Source: Achromobacter dolens (GTDB lineage: Bacteria > Pseudomonadota > Gammaproteobacteria > Burkholderiales > Burkholderiaceae_B). From it: 64,000 nt of DNA. Below are positions 52,300-61,010 of this stretch, in pieces (positions within the stretch are counted from its first letter, which is position 1; each line of letters begins with the position of its first letter). Both the position numbers and the translations under genes were made by a program. The stretch is from contig NZ_CADIJW010000014.1 in the NCBI RefSeq assembly GCF_902859745.1, positions 1-64,000 on the forward strand. Direction: 5' to 3'. Below the pieces are notes generated by a model, which worked only from the letters and a program-made list of their open reading frames with translations, ran no database searches and was not told the DNA's origin.

Positions 52300-53136
52300 T
52301 TATCCGTAGCGCCGCGCCACGGCGGCTTCGATGCGGTACACAACCAGGTACATGACGCTGGAGATCAGCGCCAGCATGGCGATGGCGGTCATGACGATGT
52401 TCAGCTTGAAGACCTGGCTGCCGTTCATGATGAGAAAGCCCAGGCCCGAGTCGGCCGACTGGAATTCGCCCACGATGACGCCCACCAGCGCCAGGCCGAT
52501 GTTCATCTTCACCGCGGCGATCAGGGTCGGCACGCTGCCGGGCAGCACCACCTTGGTCAGCACCTGCCAGCGGCTGGCGCCGAAGGTGCGGGCCAGCTTG
52601 ACCTTGTTCAGGTCGATGGCGCGAAAGCCCGCATACACCACCATGATGGTCACGAACACCGCGATCGCCACGGCCATGCCGTAGACCGCGTAGTCCGACC
52701 CCAGCCACAGGTAGAAGATCGGCACGAAGGCGATCTTGGGCATGGCGTTGGCCACCACCAGGAACGGATCGAGCACCTTGTACAGGAAGTCCGACCACCA
52801 CAGCGCGGCGGCCACGATGATGCCGATCACCATGCTGAGCGTGAAGCCCACCAGCGTGGCCGACAGCGTGGTGGCGATGTGGTGCGCCAGGTTGCCCTGG
52901 CGCCACAGCTCCAGGAAGGTCGGCCACAGCGCGCTCGGATAGCTGGTCAGGAGCGGGTTCAGGATGTGCATGCGCGGCAGGATCTCCCAGGCGCACAGGA
53001 ACACCACCAGCAGCAGCGCCTGGGCGATGCGGATGTTGCGGCGGCGGGCGCGGTCGCGCCGCAGGTAGTCCAGGTACTTCTGGCTGGGCGCGGGCACGGC
53101 GCGCAGCGGCACGGTGTTGGCGATCGGGGCGTTCAC
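52300..53136 (-). CDS. ABC permease of the nitrate/sulfonate/taurine type
   Basis: A 278-residue permease with about six membrane helices and the EAA-like docking loop ARTFGASRWQVLTKVVLPGS. Family members SsuC, TauC and ThiX import sulfonates, nitrate or pyrimidine precursors. It starts three bases before the ATPase stop in this tight minus-strand operon. The substrate is not visible from the permease. Confidence 0.9.
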   Translation of the reverse strand: MNAPIANTVPLRAVPAPSQKYLDYLRRDRARRRNIRIAQALLLVVFLCAWEILPRMHILNPLLTSYPSALWPTFLELWRQGNLAHHIATTLSATLVGFTLSMVIGIIVAAALWWSDFLYKVLDPFLVVANAMPKIAFVPIFYLWLGSDYAVYGMAVAIAVFVTIMVVYAGFRAIDLNKVKLARTFGASRWQVLTKVVLPGSVPTLIAAVKMNIGLALVGVIVGEFQSADSGLGFLIMNGSQVFKLNIVMTAIAMLALISSVMYLVVYRIEAAVARRYG

Positions 53137-53139
53137 GGC

Positions 53140-53952
53140 TCAACCCTCCACATGGACGTCCAGCTCGTCCCAGAGCTGCTTGAAGTAGGCATTGAATTCC
53201 GGCCGGGAACGGGCCTGGAACGGCGTCGGCCGCGCGCCGTCGCCATAATGGATGCGGTACTGGCTCTTGAGCCGTCCGGGCCGGCGCGACAGCACGATGA
53301 CGCGGTCGGTCATGGCGATGGCCTCGCCGATGTCGTGGGTCACCAGCACCACCGTCTTGCCTTCGCGCCGCAGGATGTCGACGACCTCGTCGGAGATCGC
53401 CAGCCGGGTCTGCGAATCGAGCGCCGAGAACGGTTCGTCCAGCAGGATCACGTCGGGCTCGGTCACCAGCGTGCGCGCCAGCGCCGCGCGCTGGCGCATG
53501 CCGCCCGACAACTGGCGCGGCGTATGCGACAGGAACGCGCCCAGCCCGCACTTTTCCAGCAGGTGCACGGCCCGGGCTTCGCTGCGCGCATCGCGCCGGC
53601 CCTGGATCTCGGCGCCCAGCATGACGTTGTCGAGAATGGTGCGCCACTCGAAAAGGTAGTCCTGCTGCAGCATGTAGCCGATGCGCGGATTGGGTTCGGT
53701 GACCGCCTGGCCGTCGATCATCACGGTGCCCGAGGTCGGCGCGTGCAGGCCGGCGATCAGCGACAGCAGCGTGCTCTTGCCACAGCCGCTCTGGCCGATC
53801 AGGCTGACGAATTCGCCCGGCGCCAGCGCGAACGACACCTGCGACAGCGCTTCGGTCTCGCCCTCCGGCGTGAAATAGCTCAGGCAGACATCGCGCAGTT
53901 CGATCTTGGCGGTGGCCGGGTCCGGCTTGAGGTTGTGGACGACGGCGCTCAT
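53140..53952 (-). CDS. ABC ATPase of the nitrate/sulfonate/taurine type
   Basis: A 270-residue ATPase with Walker A GQSGCGKST, signature LSGGMRQRAALA, Walker B VILLDEPFSALD and switch VTHDIGEAI. The ATG shares one base with the stop of the binding-protein gene (TGATG), so the genes are translationally coupled. A GTG one codon upstream is an alternative start. Confidence 0.92.
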   Translation of the reverse strand: MSAVVHNLKPDPATAKIELRDVCLSYFTPEGETEALSQVSFALAPGEFVSLIGQSGCGKSTLLSLIAGLHAPTSGTVMIDGQAVTEPNPRIGYMLQQDYLFEWRTILDNVMLGAEIQGRRDARSEARAVHLLEKCGLGAFLSHTPRQLSGGMRQRAALARTLVTEPDVILLDEPFSALDSQTRLAISDEVVDILRREGKTVVLVTHDIGEAIAMTDRVIVLSRRPGRLKSQYRIHYGDGARPTPFQARSRPEFNAYFKQLWDELDVHVEG

Positions 53953-54959
53953 CACGGCACCTTCCTGGCGAAGTCCGCCACCACCACGTCTTCATATTTG
54001 ACGCGGGCGCCTTCCTTCATCACCGCGCTGGCGATCAGCATGTCCTGCAACCGGCTCATGGCCTCGGCCGTCACCAGCGGCGTGGTCTTCCAGATCTGGT
54101 ACTGCTTGTAGCGCTCGATCGCGTCGGTCACCGCGGCCGCGTCCATGCCGGGGAAGTAGGTCATGATCTGCGGCGCCAGCGTGGCCGCCGGCGTGTCCTT
54201 GACGTATTTCTCGGCGCGCGCCACCACGTTGGTCCAGGCCTGTATCACCTTGGGGTTGTCGCGGATGTACTTGTCGGTGGCGGTGAAGACCGTGTAGTCC
54301 ACCTGGCCGACCTCATGGCCGACCGAGGCCACGATGTAGCCCTTGCCGTTGCGCACCAGTTCGCCGGCCTCGGGCTCCAGGAAGATGCCGTATTCGCCCT
54401 GGCCCGCCATCCAGGCGCCGGCGCGCGCCGGGATGCCGATGTTGTTGAGCAGCTTGACGTCTTTCTGCGGGTCGAGGCCGTGCTTGCGCAGCGCGGTCTC
54501 CAGGAACACGATGGGGTTCGACCCGGGCCGGAAGCCGATCACCTCCTTGCCCTTTAGCATGCTCCAGTCGAATTTATCGACCGGCTTGCGCGCCAGCAGG
54601 AAGAAGCCGTCGGTGGCGGTCAGGCCGGCGAAGATCTTCGGCTTGACCGGCGATTCGCTGTTCTGCACGTAGATCGAGGCTTCGGGGCCGATCAGCACGA
54701 TGTCGGCGCTGCCCGAGAGCAGGGCGGTCATGCCCTTGTCGGTGCCCTGCGAGGTCTTCATGGACACGTCCAGCCCGGCGTCCTTGAAATAGCCCTGCGA
54801 CAGGGCGACGTACTTGGGCACGTAGAGGATGGAGCGGACCACCTCTTCGTAGCGTACCTTTACCGGGGGATTGAGGGCTTCGCCGTGGCTGGCGAAAGGG
54901 GCGAGGACGGCGGCAAGCAGCGCCGCCGCCGCCAGGCGAGGCAATGGCAAGGGCTTCAC
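53952..54959 (-). CDS. Periplasmic binding protein, NMT1/SsuA type
   Basis: A 335-residue receptor that starts at a GTG (54959) with AGGAG eight bases upstream. A Sec signal peptide follows (LPRLAAAALLAAVLAPFASHGEA). The mature protein has the NMT1/THI5-like pattern (YVPKYVALSQGYFKDAGLDV, DKGMTALLSGSADIVLIGPE). Longer frames to 55112 start upstream of the signal peptide and are rejected. The ligand is probably a small aminated or sulfonated organic compound; it feeds the adjacent importer and isochorismatase. Confidence 0.88.
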   Translation of the reverse strand: MKPLPLPRLAAAALLAAVLAPFASHGEALNPPVKVRYEEVVRSILYVPKYVALSQGYFKDAGLDVSMKTSQGTDKGMTALLSGSADIVLIGPEASIYVQNSESPVKPKIFAGLTATDGFFLLARKPVDKFDWSMLKGKEVIGFRPGSNPIVFLETALRKHGLDPQKDVKLLNNIGIPARAGAWMAGQGEYGIFLEPEAGELVRNGKGYIVASVGHEVGQVDYTVFTATDKYIRDNPKVIQAWTNVVARAEKYVKDTPAATLAPQIMTYFPGMDAAAVTDAIERYKQYQIWKTTPLVTAEAMSRLQDMLIASAVMKEGARVKYEDVVVADFARKVP

Positions 54960-55079
54960 GGGACTTTCTCCTGCGTCTATATGCCTCACCGAAACCCGGC
55001 GCGGCACGGCCAATGGGATGGATCGACTGCAACAACAGGGAAGCCCGAGGCGATTGCGATCGGGCCAATACGGCTTGGA

Positions 55080-55193
55080 TTGAATACTATATTCAACAAT
55101 CGCGAGCGACAAGGGTTTTGGTATTGGCGTTTTTCTCTATGGACGAGCGAAGTCGCACCCCGGAAAATTCAGGGCTGGAATACCACTTGGTAT
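55080..55193 (-). promoter_or_regulatory. Two palindromes upstream of the importer operon
   Basis: TTGAATACTATATTCAA (55080-55096) is a perfect dyad, and ATACCACTTGGTAT (55180-55193) is another, in the 316-base gap before the binding-protein gene. The region is more A+T-rich than its flanks. Dyads of this size suit GntR-type regulators, but no regulator gene lies next to it. The remainder of the gap shows no gene. Confidence 0.5.
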
Positions 55194-55275
55194 ACAAAGC
55201 AGGGAATCCCCGTGCGAACGGCCCGGCGAATCCGGGCCCCGGGGGAAGGCGGCGGCGCGGCGCGCGCCGCCCGCG

Positions 55276-55953
55276 TTACACCAGCACCTGGTTCAGAAAG
55301 CGCGAGATGTCCGCCACTTCCTCGGCGCAGACCGAGTGCGGCATGGGGTAGGTGTGCCAGCGCACGTCGTAGCCCAGGCGCTCCAGCTCGGCCCGCGAGG
55401 CCTCCGCGCGCGGCAGCGATACCACCGGGTCATACAAGCCGTGGGCCAGGAAGATCGGGGTGCGCTGGTTGGCCGGGGCGCGCTCGGCCTCGGCGCTGTC
55501 CAGCAGCGGCAGGTAGCCCGACAGGCCCATCATGCCGGCCAGCTTGTCCTGCAGCCGCAGGCCCGTGTGCAGCGTCATGGCGCAGCCCTGCGAGAAGCCC
55601 GCCAGCACGATGTTCGAGGTCGGGATGCCGCGGGCGTTCTCGCGCGCGATCAGCTTGTGGATCGCGGCTTCCGAGGCGCGGATGCCCTTGGCGTCTTCCA
55701 CCCGCACCAGGTCCATCACCAGGATGTCGTACCAGGAGCGCATCGCCATGCCGTTGTTGATGGTGACGCGCTGCACCGGCGCATTGGGGAAGACGAAGCG
55801 CACGCCCAGGCCGACCGGCAGGTCCAGCTCCGGCACGATGGGCGCGAAGTCGTTGCCGTCGGCGCCCAGGCCGTGCAGCCAGATCACGGCGTGCGTGGGA
55901 TTGGAGGCGGTTTCGATCTCGATGCAATCGAGCAGGTCGGTGGGGGCGTTCAT
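55276..55953 (-). CDS. Carboxylesterase/phospholipase family hydrolase
   Basis: A 225-residue serine hydrolase of the family containing bacterial EstB-type carboxylesterases and acyl-protein-thioesterase homologues. It has the oxyanion HGLGADGNDF, the nucleophile GFSQGCAM and late catalytic residues in HGLYDPVV and PMPHSVCAEE. It follows yjgA by 15 bases and is probably co-transcribed. ATG 55953 fits the family length; a TTG at 55968 is the alternative. Confidence 0.87.
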   Translation of the reverse strand: MNAPTDLLDCIEIETASNPTHAVIWLHGLGADGNDFAPIVPELDLPVGLGVRFVFPNAPVQRVTINNGMAMRSWYDILVMDLVRVEDAKGIRASEAAIHKLIARENARGIPTSNIVLAGFSQGCAMTLHTGLRLQDKLAGMMGLSGYLPLLDSAEAERAPANQRTPIFLAHGLYDPVVSLPRAEASRAELERLGYDVRWHTYPMPHSVCAEEVADISRFLNQVLV

Positions 55954-55968
55954 GGACGGCGGGCGCAA

Positions 55969-56517
55969 TCAGTGGGTGAGGGTCTTGAGGGCCTGGAACA
56001 GGGCGCGATAGTGCTTCTTCTGCGGCTCCTGGCCTTGCAGCAGCACGGCGTTGGCTGCCTTCTCCTTGCGGGCGGCGCGGATCACCGCGCGTAGCTGCTG
56101 CACATCCGCCTGCGGATTGTCGTTCAGCAGCTTGGTCAGGGCGTCGTCGTCGTCGAGCAGCCGGTCGCGCAGGGTTTCCAGGCGGTGCATGGCCGCGGTT
56201 TCCTCGCGCGAGCCGTTTTCCCAGACATCGAGCTGGGCGCGGATCTCGTCGGCGGGGGCGTCGCGCATCAGCTTGCCCACGAAGTGGGTCTGGCGGCGCC
56301 GGCCTTCGCGGCTGGTGGTGCGCTGCGCCTCGCGGATCGCTTCGTAGAGGCGTTCGGCCAGGGGCAACTGCTTGAGGCGTTCGGGGGACAGTTCGATCAG
56401 TTGCTTGCCCAGGTCCAGCAGCGCGTGCATTTCACGCTTGACCTGGGACTTGCTGGGACGATCGTAGCCGTTCTCGTCGTAGCCGTCGGAGGATTCTTCT
56501 TCGATGTGGGAATTCAT
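55969..56517 (-). CDS. darP: 50S ribosome biogenesis factor DarP (YjgA, DUF615)
   Basis: A 182-residue acidic-N-terminal, mostly helical protein. [23 protein letters not shown] and HFVGKLMRD match the YjgA family, which binds late 50S assembly intermediates in E. coli. The start at 56517 removes an unrelated extension. It is divergent from pmbA with 58 bases between starts, an arrangement found in many proteobacteria. Confidence 0.92.
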   Translation of the reverse strand: MNSHIEEESSDGYDENGYDRPSKSQVKREMHALLDLGKQLIELSPERLKQLPLAERLYEAIREAQRTTSREGRRRQTHFVGKLMRDAPADEIRAQLDVWENGSREETAAMHRLETLRDRLLDDDDALTKLLNDNPQADVQQLRAVIRAARKEKAANAVLLQGQEPQKKHYRALFQALKTLTH

Positions 56518-56575
56518 GGAAAACTGCGCAATGACAGACTTGGCTATGATAACCGTCTCTGCAAATTGGACAGCA

Positions 56576-57943
56576 ATGGTCAAATCCTCCTCCTCCTCCT
56601 TGCCGCTGGCGGCCAATCACGCGCGTTTTTCCGAACTCGTCGAGCAAACCCTGGCCTACGCGCGACAGATCGGCGCCTCGGATGCCGCGGCCGAAGTCTC
56701 CGAAAGCCTGGGCCTGTCGGTGTCGGTGCGCAAGAACGACATCGAGACCGTCGAACAGACCCGTGACCGCTCGCTCGACCTGACGGTCTACGCCGGCCAG
56801 AGCCGCGGCTCCGCCTCGACCTCCGACTTTTCCGAAGCCGCGCTGCGCCAGACGGTCGAAGCCGCCTGGCACATCGCCCGCCACACCGCCGCCGATCCGG
56901 CCGCCGGCCTGCCCGACGCCGACCAGTTGGCCACCGAATTCCCCGACCTCGACCTGCATCGCGCCTGGACGGTCTCCACCGAGGAAGCCGCCGAACTGGC
57001 CCTGCGCGCCGAGCGCGCCGCGCGCGAGGTCGATGCCCGCATCACCAATACCGACGGCGCCACGGTCGGCACTTACGAAGGCCAGTTCGTCATGGGCAAC
57101 ACCCGTGGCTTCCTGGGCGGCTATCCGTATTCGCGCCACAGCCTGTCGGTGGCGCCCATCGCCGGGCGCGGCAACGGCATGCAGCGCGACTACTGGTACA
57201 CCTCCGAGCGCGACCCCGCCAAGCTGGCCACGCCCGAGGCCGTCGGCCGCTATGCCGCCGAGCGCACGCTGTCGCGCCTGTCGGCGCGCCGCATCCGCAC
57301 CGGCAAGTTCCCGGTCCTGTTCGAGGCGCCGCTGGCGCTCGGCCTGGTCGGCGCCCTGACACAGGCCGCCAATGGCGGCGCGCTGTACCGCAAGGCCAGC
57401 TTCCTGCTCGACGCCCTGGGCAAGCCGATCTTCCCGGAACACATCAACCTGACCGAAGACCCGCACATCCGCGGCGCCATGGGCAGCTCGCCGTTTGACG
57501 ACGAAGGCGTGCGCACCCGCAAGCGCAACGTGGTGTCGGCCGGCGTGCTGGAAGGCTACTTCCTGTCCTCCTACACCGCGCGCAAGCTCGGCATGCAGAC
57601 CACCGGCAACGCGGGCGGTTCGCACAACCTGGTATTCAGTTCCACGCTGACGCGCCGGGGCGACGACTTCGAAGCCATGCTCAAGAAGATGGGCACGGGC
57701 TTCCTGGTCACCGAGCTGATCGGCCAGGGCGTGAACTACGTGACCGGCGACTACTCGCGCGGCGCATTCGGCTATTGGGTCGAGAACGGCCAGATCCAGC
57801 ACGCGGTGCAGGAAGTCACCATCGCCGGCAACCTGTCGGACATGTTCCGCCAGATCGTCGCGGTGGGCGCGGACACCATCTCGCGCGGCACCAAGACCAC
57901 CGGCTCGATCCTGATCGAGCAGATGGCGATCGCGGGCACCTGA
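56576..57943 (+). CDS. pmbA: TldE/PmbA metallopeptidase-family protein
   Basis: A 455-residue PmbA homologue. With TldD it forms a hetero-oligomeric protease that processes small peptides such as microcin B17 precursors and controls CcdA stability in E. coli. Typical blocks are [46 protein letters not shown] and the C-terminal [15 protein letters not shown]. TldD, which carries the metal site, is not in the window. A TATGAT element lies 26 bases upstream of the ATG. Confidence 0.93.
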   Translation: MVKSSSSSLPLAANHARFSELVEQTLAYARQIGASDAAAEVSESLGLSVSVRKNDIETVEQTRDRSLDLTVYAGQSRGSASTSDFSEAALRQTVEAAWHIARHTAADPAAGLPDADQLATEFPDLDLHRAWTVSTEEAAELALRAERAAREVDARITNTDGATVGTYEGQFVMGNTRGFLGGYPYSRHSLSVAPIAGRGNGMQRDYWYTSERDPAKLATPEAVGRYAAERTLSRLSARRIRTGKFPVLFEAPLALGLVGALTQAANGGALYRKASFLLDALGKPIFPEHINLTEDPHIRGAMGSSPFDDEGVRTRKRNVVSAGVLEGYFLSSYTARKLGMQTTGNAGGSHNLVFSSTLTRRGDDFEAMLKKMGTGFLVTELIGQGVNYVTGDYSRGAFGYWVENGQIQHAVQEVTIAGNLSDMFRQIVAVGADTISRGTKTTGSILIEQMAIAGT

Positions 57944-58107
57944 TCCCGGGTGCGAGCGCGGCCAGCGCCCGCCTGTGCGGGGCCTGGCCGGGCCACTCTT
58001 TGCAATCCTTGACCGCTCGGGAATTCCTCTAGCCGTCAGCGGCGATGGCACCGTGTAATATCCGGCGGGTATTGCTCAAACTGGTATCGCTGTAGAGGAG
58101 CAAAGAG

Positions 58108-59349
58108 ATGCAACGACGTTCATTCTTGAAGCAGGCCGGCCTGGGCGCCGTGGCGGCGGGGGCGGCGGTCAGCGCTCCCGCCCTGGCGCAGGATTCCCCC
58201 TCGATCAGTTGGCGCCTGGCGTCGGGCTTCCCGGCCGCGCTGGACCTGCGCTTCGGCGCCGGCGAGATTTTCCGCAAGTTCGTCTCCGAGGCCACCGGCG
58301 GCAAGTTCAGCATCAAGCAACTGGCCGATGGCGAGATCGCGCCCGCAGTGGAGCTGATGGACGCGGTCGGCGCCGCCAAGGTCGAGTGCGCTCACGTCTC
58401 TTCGGGCATCTATTTCGCCAAAAACCCCGCCTTCTGCTTCGATTCGGCGGTGCCATTCGGGCTCGACGCGGGCCAGATGAATGCCTGGATGCTCGAAGGC
58501 GACGGCTTGCGCCTGACGCGCGAACTGTTCAAGCCGCAGAAGATCCTCAACTTCCCCCTCGGCAACACCGGTTCGCAGATGGGCCTGTGGTCCAACCGCG
58601 AGATCAAGCGCGCCACCGACCTCAAAGACCTGACCATGCGCGTCGATGGCCTGGCGGCGCAGGTGCTGGCGCATCTGGGCGTGGTGCCGCAGCAGGCCGG
58701 AGCGGCCGCGCAGGCCGGCGACGGGAAGGGCGCCGAAGCCGCCAAACCCGCGGAGGGGGCCAAACCTGCGGAGGAGGCCAAGCCCGCCGAAGGGGCCAAG
58801 CCCACCGAAGGTGCCAAGCCTGCCGAAGGGACGAAGCCTGCCGATGGCGCCAAGCCAGCCGAGGCCGCCGCCAAGACGGGACCGGACGCCGTGGCCGGGG
58901 CCGGCGCCTACGACGATGGCAAGCTGGGCCTGAACAAGGCTGCCAGGTTCTACTACGGCCCCAGTTGGTGGGCCGCCAGCGAGCAGTTGTCTCTCTATAT
59001 CAATGAAGAGGCCTGGGCCAAGCTGCCCAAGCACTACCAGGCGGTGGTCGAAGCCGCCGCCTTGGCCGCGCATGCGCGCACCACGGCGGCCTATGCCGCC
59101 CGCAATCCCGCCGCGCTGGCCCAACTGGTCGCGGCCGGCGCGCAGGTGCGCGCCTTGCCGCGCTCGGTCATGGACGCCGCGTTCGAGGCGTCCCTGCAGG
59201 TCTACAAGGACTTGAGCGAAAAAGACCCGAAGTTCAAGGCGATCCATGACAACTACATGGGTTTTCGCGATAGCGCGATGCCCTGGTTCCGTCTGACCCG
59301 CGGCGCCTACGACCAATACCTGGGCGTGGCGCTGTCGGCCCGCAGTTGA
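58108..59349 (+). CDS. TRAP-type (DctP) binding protein with hexapeptide-repeat replacement
   Basis: A 413-residue protein exported by the Tat pathway (RRSFLKQAG). Residues 30-196 and 266-413 follow DctP receptors of the alpha-keto acid type (GLAAQVLAHLGVVPQQ; then AYDDGKLGLNKAARFYYGPSWW). In that family these flank a conserved segment (GGDIYPALE and the TIDAAEWVGP ligand loop). Here it is replaced by about 60 residues rich in A-E-G-A-K-P hexads (209-256). The ligand loop is therefore missing, so binding must be altered or lost. No TRAP membrane genes are adjacent. A GGAG-containing site precedes the ATG. Confidence 0.88.
   Translation: MQRRSFLKQAGLGAVAAGAAVSAPALAQDSPSISWRLASGFPAALDLRFGAGEIFRKFVSEATGGKFSIKQLADGEIAPAVELMDAVGAAKVECAHVSSGIYFAKNPAFCFDSAVPFGLDAGQMNAWMLEGDGLRLTRELFKPQKILNFPLGNTGSQMGLWSNREIKRATDLKDLTMRVDGLAAQVLAHLGVVPQQAGAAAQAGDGKGAEAAKPAEGAKPAEEAKPAEGAKPTEGAKPAEGTKPADGAKPAEAAAKTGPDAVAGAGAYDDGKLGLNKAARFYYGPSWWAASEQLSLYINEEAWAKLPKHYQAVVEAAALAAHARTTAAYAARNPAALAQLVAAGAQVRALPRSVMDAAFEASLQVYKDLSEKDPKFKAIHDNYMGFRDSAMPWFRLTRGAYDQYLGVALSARS
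58732..58875 (+). repeat. Tandem 18-base repeat encoding AEGAKP hexads
   Basis: About eight imperfect 18-base units encode AEAAKP, AEGAKP, AEEAKP, AEGAKP, TEGAKP, AEGTKP, ADGAKP and AEAAAK. Third-position changes show that the units have diverged, so the array is not a fresh expansion. Length changes by whole units would keep the frame. Confidence 0.9.
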
Positions 59350-59387
59350 TGGCAGGTCCGTGTGCCGAATGGCATTCGGTAGGAGGT

Positions 59388-59417
59388 GGGGTTTTCGCTG
59401 ATAACCCCGTGTTTTTT
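59388..59417 (+). terminator. Terminator after the TRAP binding-protein gene
   Basis: GGGGTT (59388-59393) pairs with AACCCC (59403-59408), followed by GTG and six T residues. An extra small stem (CCGAAT/ATTCGG) lies just upstream, at about 59365-59379. Confidence 0.78.
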
Positions 59418-59606
59418 ACAAAAAAATGGGCGGTTTTACGCCTTTTGTTGAACGGCATTCGAGTTTCGGCCTGATACAAAGGAGTAATATCCCGGGTCTT
59501 GACGCGCAAACGTGACGCCTTCAGGCGCCATTGGACGTCAATCCGGCGGGAACATCCTGGCCTGGATAACCAACATTCCGAGACAGACTTTAAGGTGGTA
59601 TCAACC

Positions 59607-60761
59607 ATGCAATCCAAGACCAAGAAGCTGCTGGCCGCGCTGATCGCCGCCGGCATCGTCCCGGCTGCCCATGCGGCCGACCTCAAGCTGGGCGTGGCTG
59701 AAGCCCTGTCCGGCGGCGCCGCCCAGTACGGCGCGTCGATCCGCAACGGCTTCCAGCTCGCGGCCGACGAGATCAACGCCGCGGGCGGGATCAATGGCAA
59801 CAAGATCGTGCTGGTGGTCGAGGACGAGCAGGGCAAGAAAGAAGAAGCCATCAACGTCTTCAAGAAGCTGATCTTCAAGGACAACGTCCTGATGGTGTTC
59901 GGCCCGACGCTGTCGAACTCGGCCCAGGCCGCCGACCCGATCGCCCAGGCCGCCAAGACGGTCGCCTTCGGCACCTCCAACACCGCCGACGGCATCACTT
60001 CCATCGGCAACTACGTGTTCCGCAACTCGGTCACCGAAGCCGACGTGCTGCCCGCCACCATCTCCACCGTCAAGGCCAAGACCGGCCTGAAGAACGTGGC
60101 CGTGCTGTACGGCAACGACGACGTCTTCACCAAGAGCGGCTACGACAACTTCAAGAAGGCCCTGGAAGACCAGAAGATCCCGGTCACCACGACCGAAACG
60201 TTCGCCAAGGGCGACGTCGACTTCAAGGCCCAACTGACCAAGATCAAGGGCACCAACCCCGACGCCATCGTGCTGTCGGCGCTGCTGGCCGAAGGCGCCC
60301 CGATCATGGTGCAGGCCCGCCAACTGGGCATCAACGTGCCCGTCATCGGCGGCAACGGCATGAACTCGGTCAAGATCTTCGACCTGGCCCCCGGCGGCGC
60401 GTCGAACAACCTGTGGATCGGCAGCCCGTGGTCGATCGAGAACAAGGCCCCCGAGAACGTCAAGTTCATCGACGCCTACAAGGCCAAGTTCAACGGCGCG
60501 CCCGACCAGTTCGCCGCGCAGTCGTACGACGCCATGTACATCGTCGCCCAGGCCCTGAAGAACACCAAGATCACCGGCGAACTGGCCAAGGACCGCGCCG
60601 CCCTGCGTGACGCGCTGCCCTCGGTGCAATGGACCGGCGCCACCGGCGCCTTCAAGTTCCGCCAGGCCACCGACCGCGCCGGCAAGCCCGCCGGCTACGA
60701 CGCCGACCAGGCGCCGATCGTCAGCGTGACCAAGGACGGCAAGTACGTCATCGAGAAGTAA
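59607..60761 (+). CDS. livK: Branched-chain amino acid ABC binding protein
   Basis: A 384-residue type I periplasmic binding protein. The signal peptide ends at PAAHAA. LKLGVAEALSGGAAQYGASIRNGFQLA and the second-lobe VAVLYGNDDVFTKSGYDNF are typical of the Leu/Ile/Val receptor family. AAGGTGG precedes ATG 59607; upstream in-frame codons lack a signal peptide. It heads the liv operon but is followed by two strong hairpins that should reduce read-through. Confidence 0.92.
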   Translation: MQSKTKKLLAALIAAGIVPAAHAADLKLGVAEALSGGAAQYGASIRNGFQLAADEINAAGGINGNKIVLVVEDEQGKKEEAINVFKKLIFKDNVLMVFGPTLSNSAQAADPIAQAAKTVAFGTSNTADGITSIGNYVFRNSVTEADVLPATISTVKAKTGLKNVAVLYGNDDVFTKSGYDNFKKALEDQKIPVTTTETFAKGDVDFKAQLTKIKGTNPDAIVLSALLAEGAPIMVQARQLGINVPVIGGNGMNSVKIFDLAPGGASNNLWIGSPWSIENKAPENVKFIDAYKAKFNGAPDQFAAQSYDAMYIVAQALKNTKITGELAKDRAALRDALPSVQWTGATGAFKFRQATDRAGKPAGYDADQAPIVSVTKDGKYVIEK

Positions 60762-60768
60762 GCAATCC

Positions 60769-60833
60769 GCATCCCCGCGCGGGGGGATGCGCCTTGCGGA
60801 CCGCGGCTGGCCGCGGTCCGCAAGGCGCTTTTT
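60769..60833 (+). terminator. Strong terminator after livK with overlapping alternative stem
   Basis: Bases 60789-60807 and 60810-60828 form a perfect 19-base-pair stem with a two-base TG gap (some inner pairs must open), followed by TTTTT. A second stem, GCATCCCC/GGGGATGC at 60769-60790, shares the bases 60789-60790 with it. The pair could act as terminator plus competitor. Confidence 0.85.
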
Positions 60834-60871
60834 ATCGTAGGACTCCCCAGGAATAGAACGGCTCTCTCAGG

Positions 60872-60990
60872 GCGGCAGGTCCACGCAATGCGCGGCGTGG
60901 AAGGCCTTACACAGGCCTGCCCCGGGTCCCGAAGCCGAGCCTGGCGAGCGGCAAGTCCACGCGGGGGGCGCGGCGTGGGGGCTCTTTTTT
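60872..60990 (+). repeat. Direct repeat of a small hairpin before livH, ending in a T-run
   Basis: Units at 60872-60900 and 60948-60978 share GCGGCA.GTCCACGC at the start and GCGCGGCGTGG at the end. Each folds on itself (CCACGC with GCGTGG). The second is followed by GGGGCTC and six T residues at 60985-60990, so it also resembles a terminator. It lies 20 bases upstream of livH. Confidence 0.7.
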
Positions 60991-61010
60991 GATTTGGAAT
61001 ATGTCCCATC

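Noticed and set aside
50503-54111. A plus-strand open frame of about 1200 codons
   Set aside because: It crosses the Pat-like gene, the isochorismatase and two ABC genes in the wrong frame or strand. Its composition is that of a G+C-rich shadow and it shows no domain.
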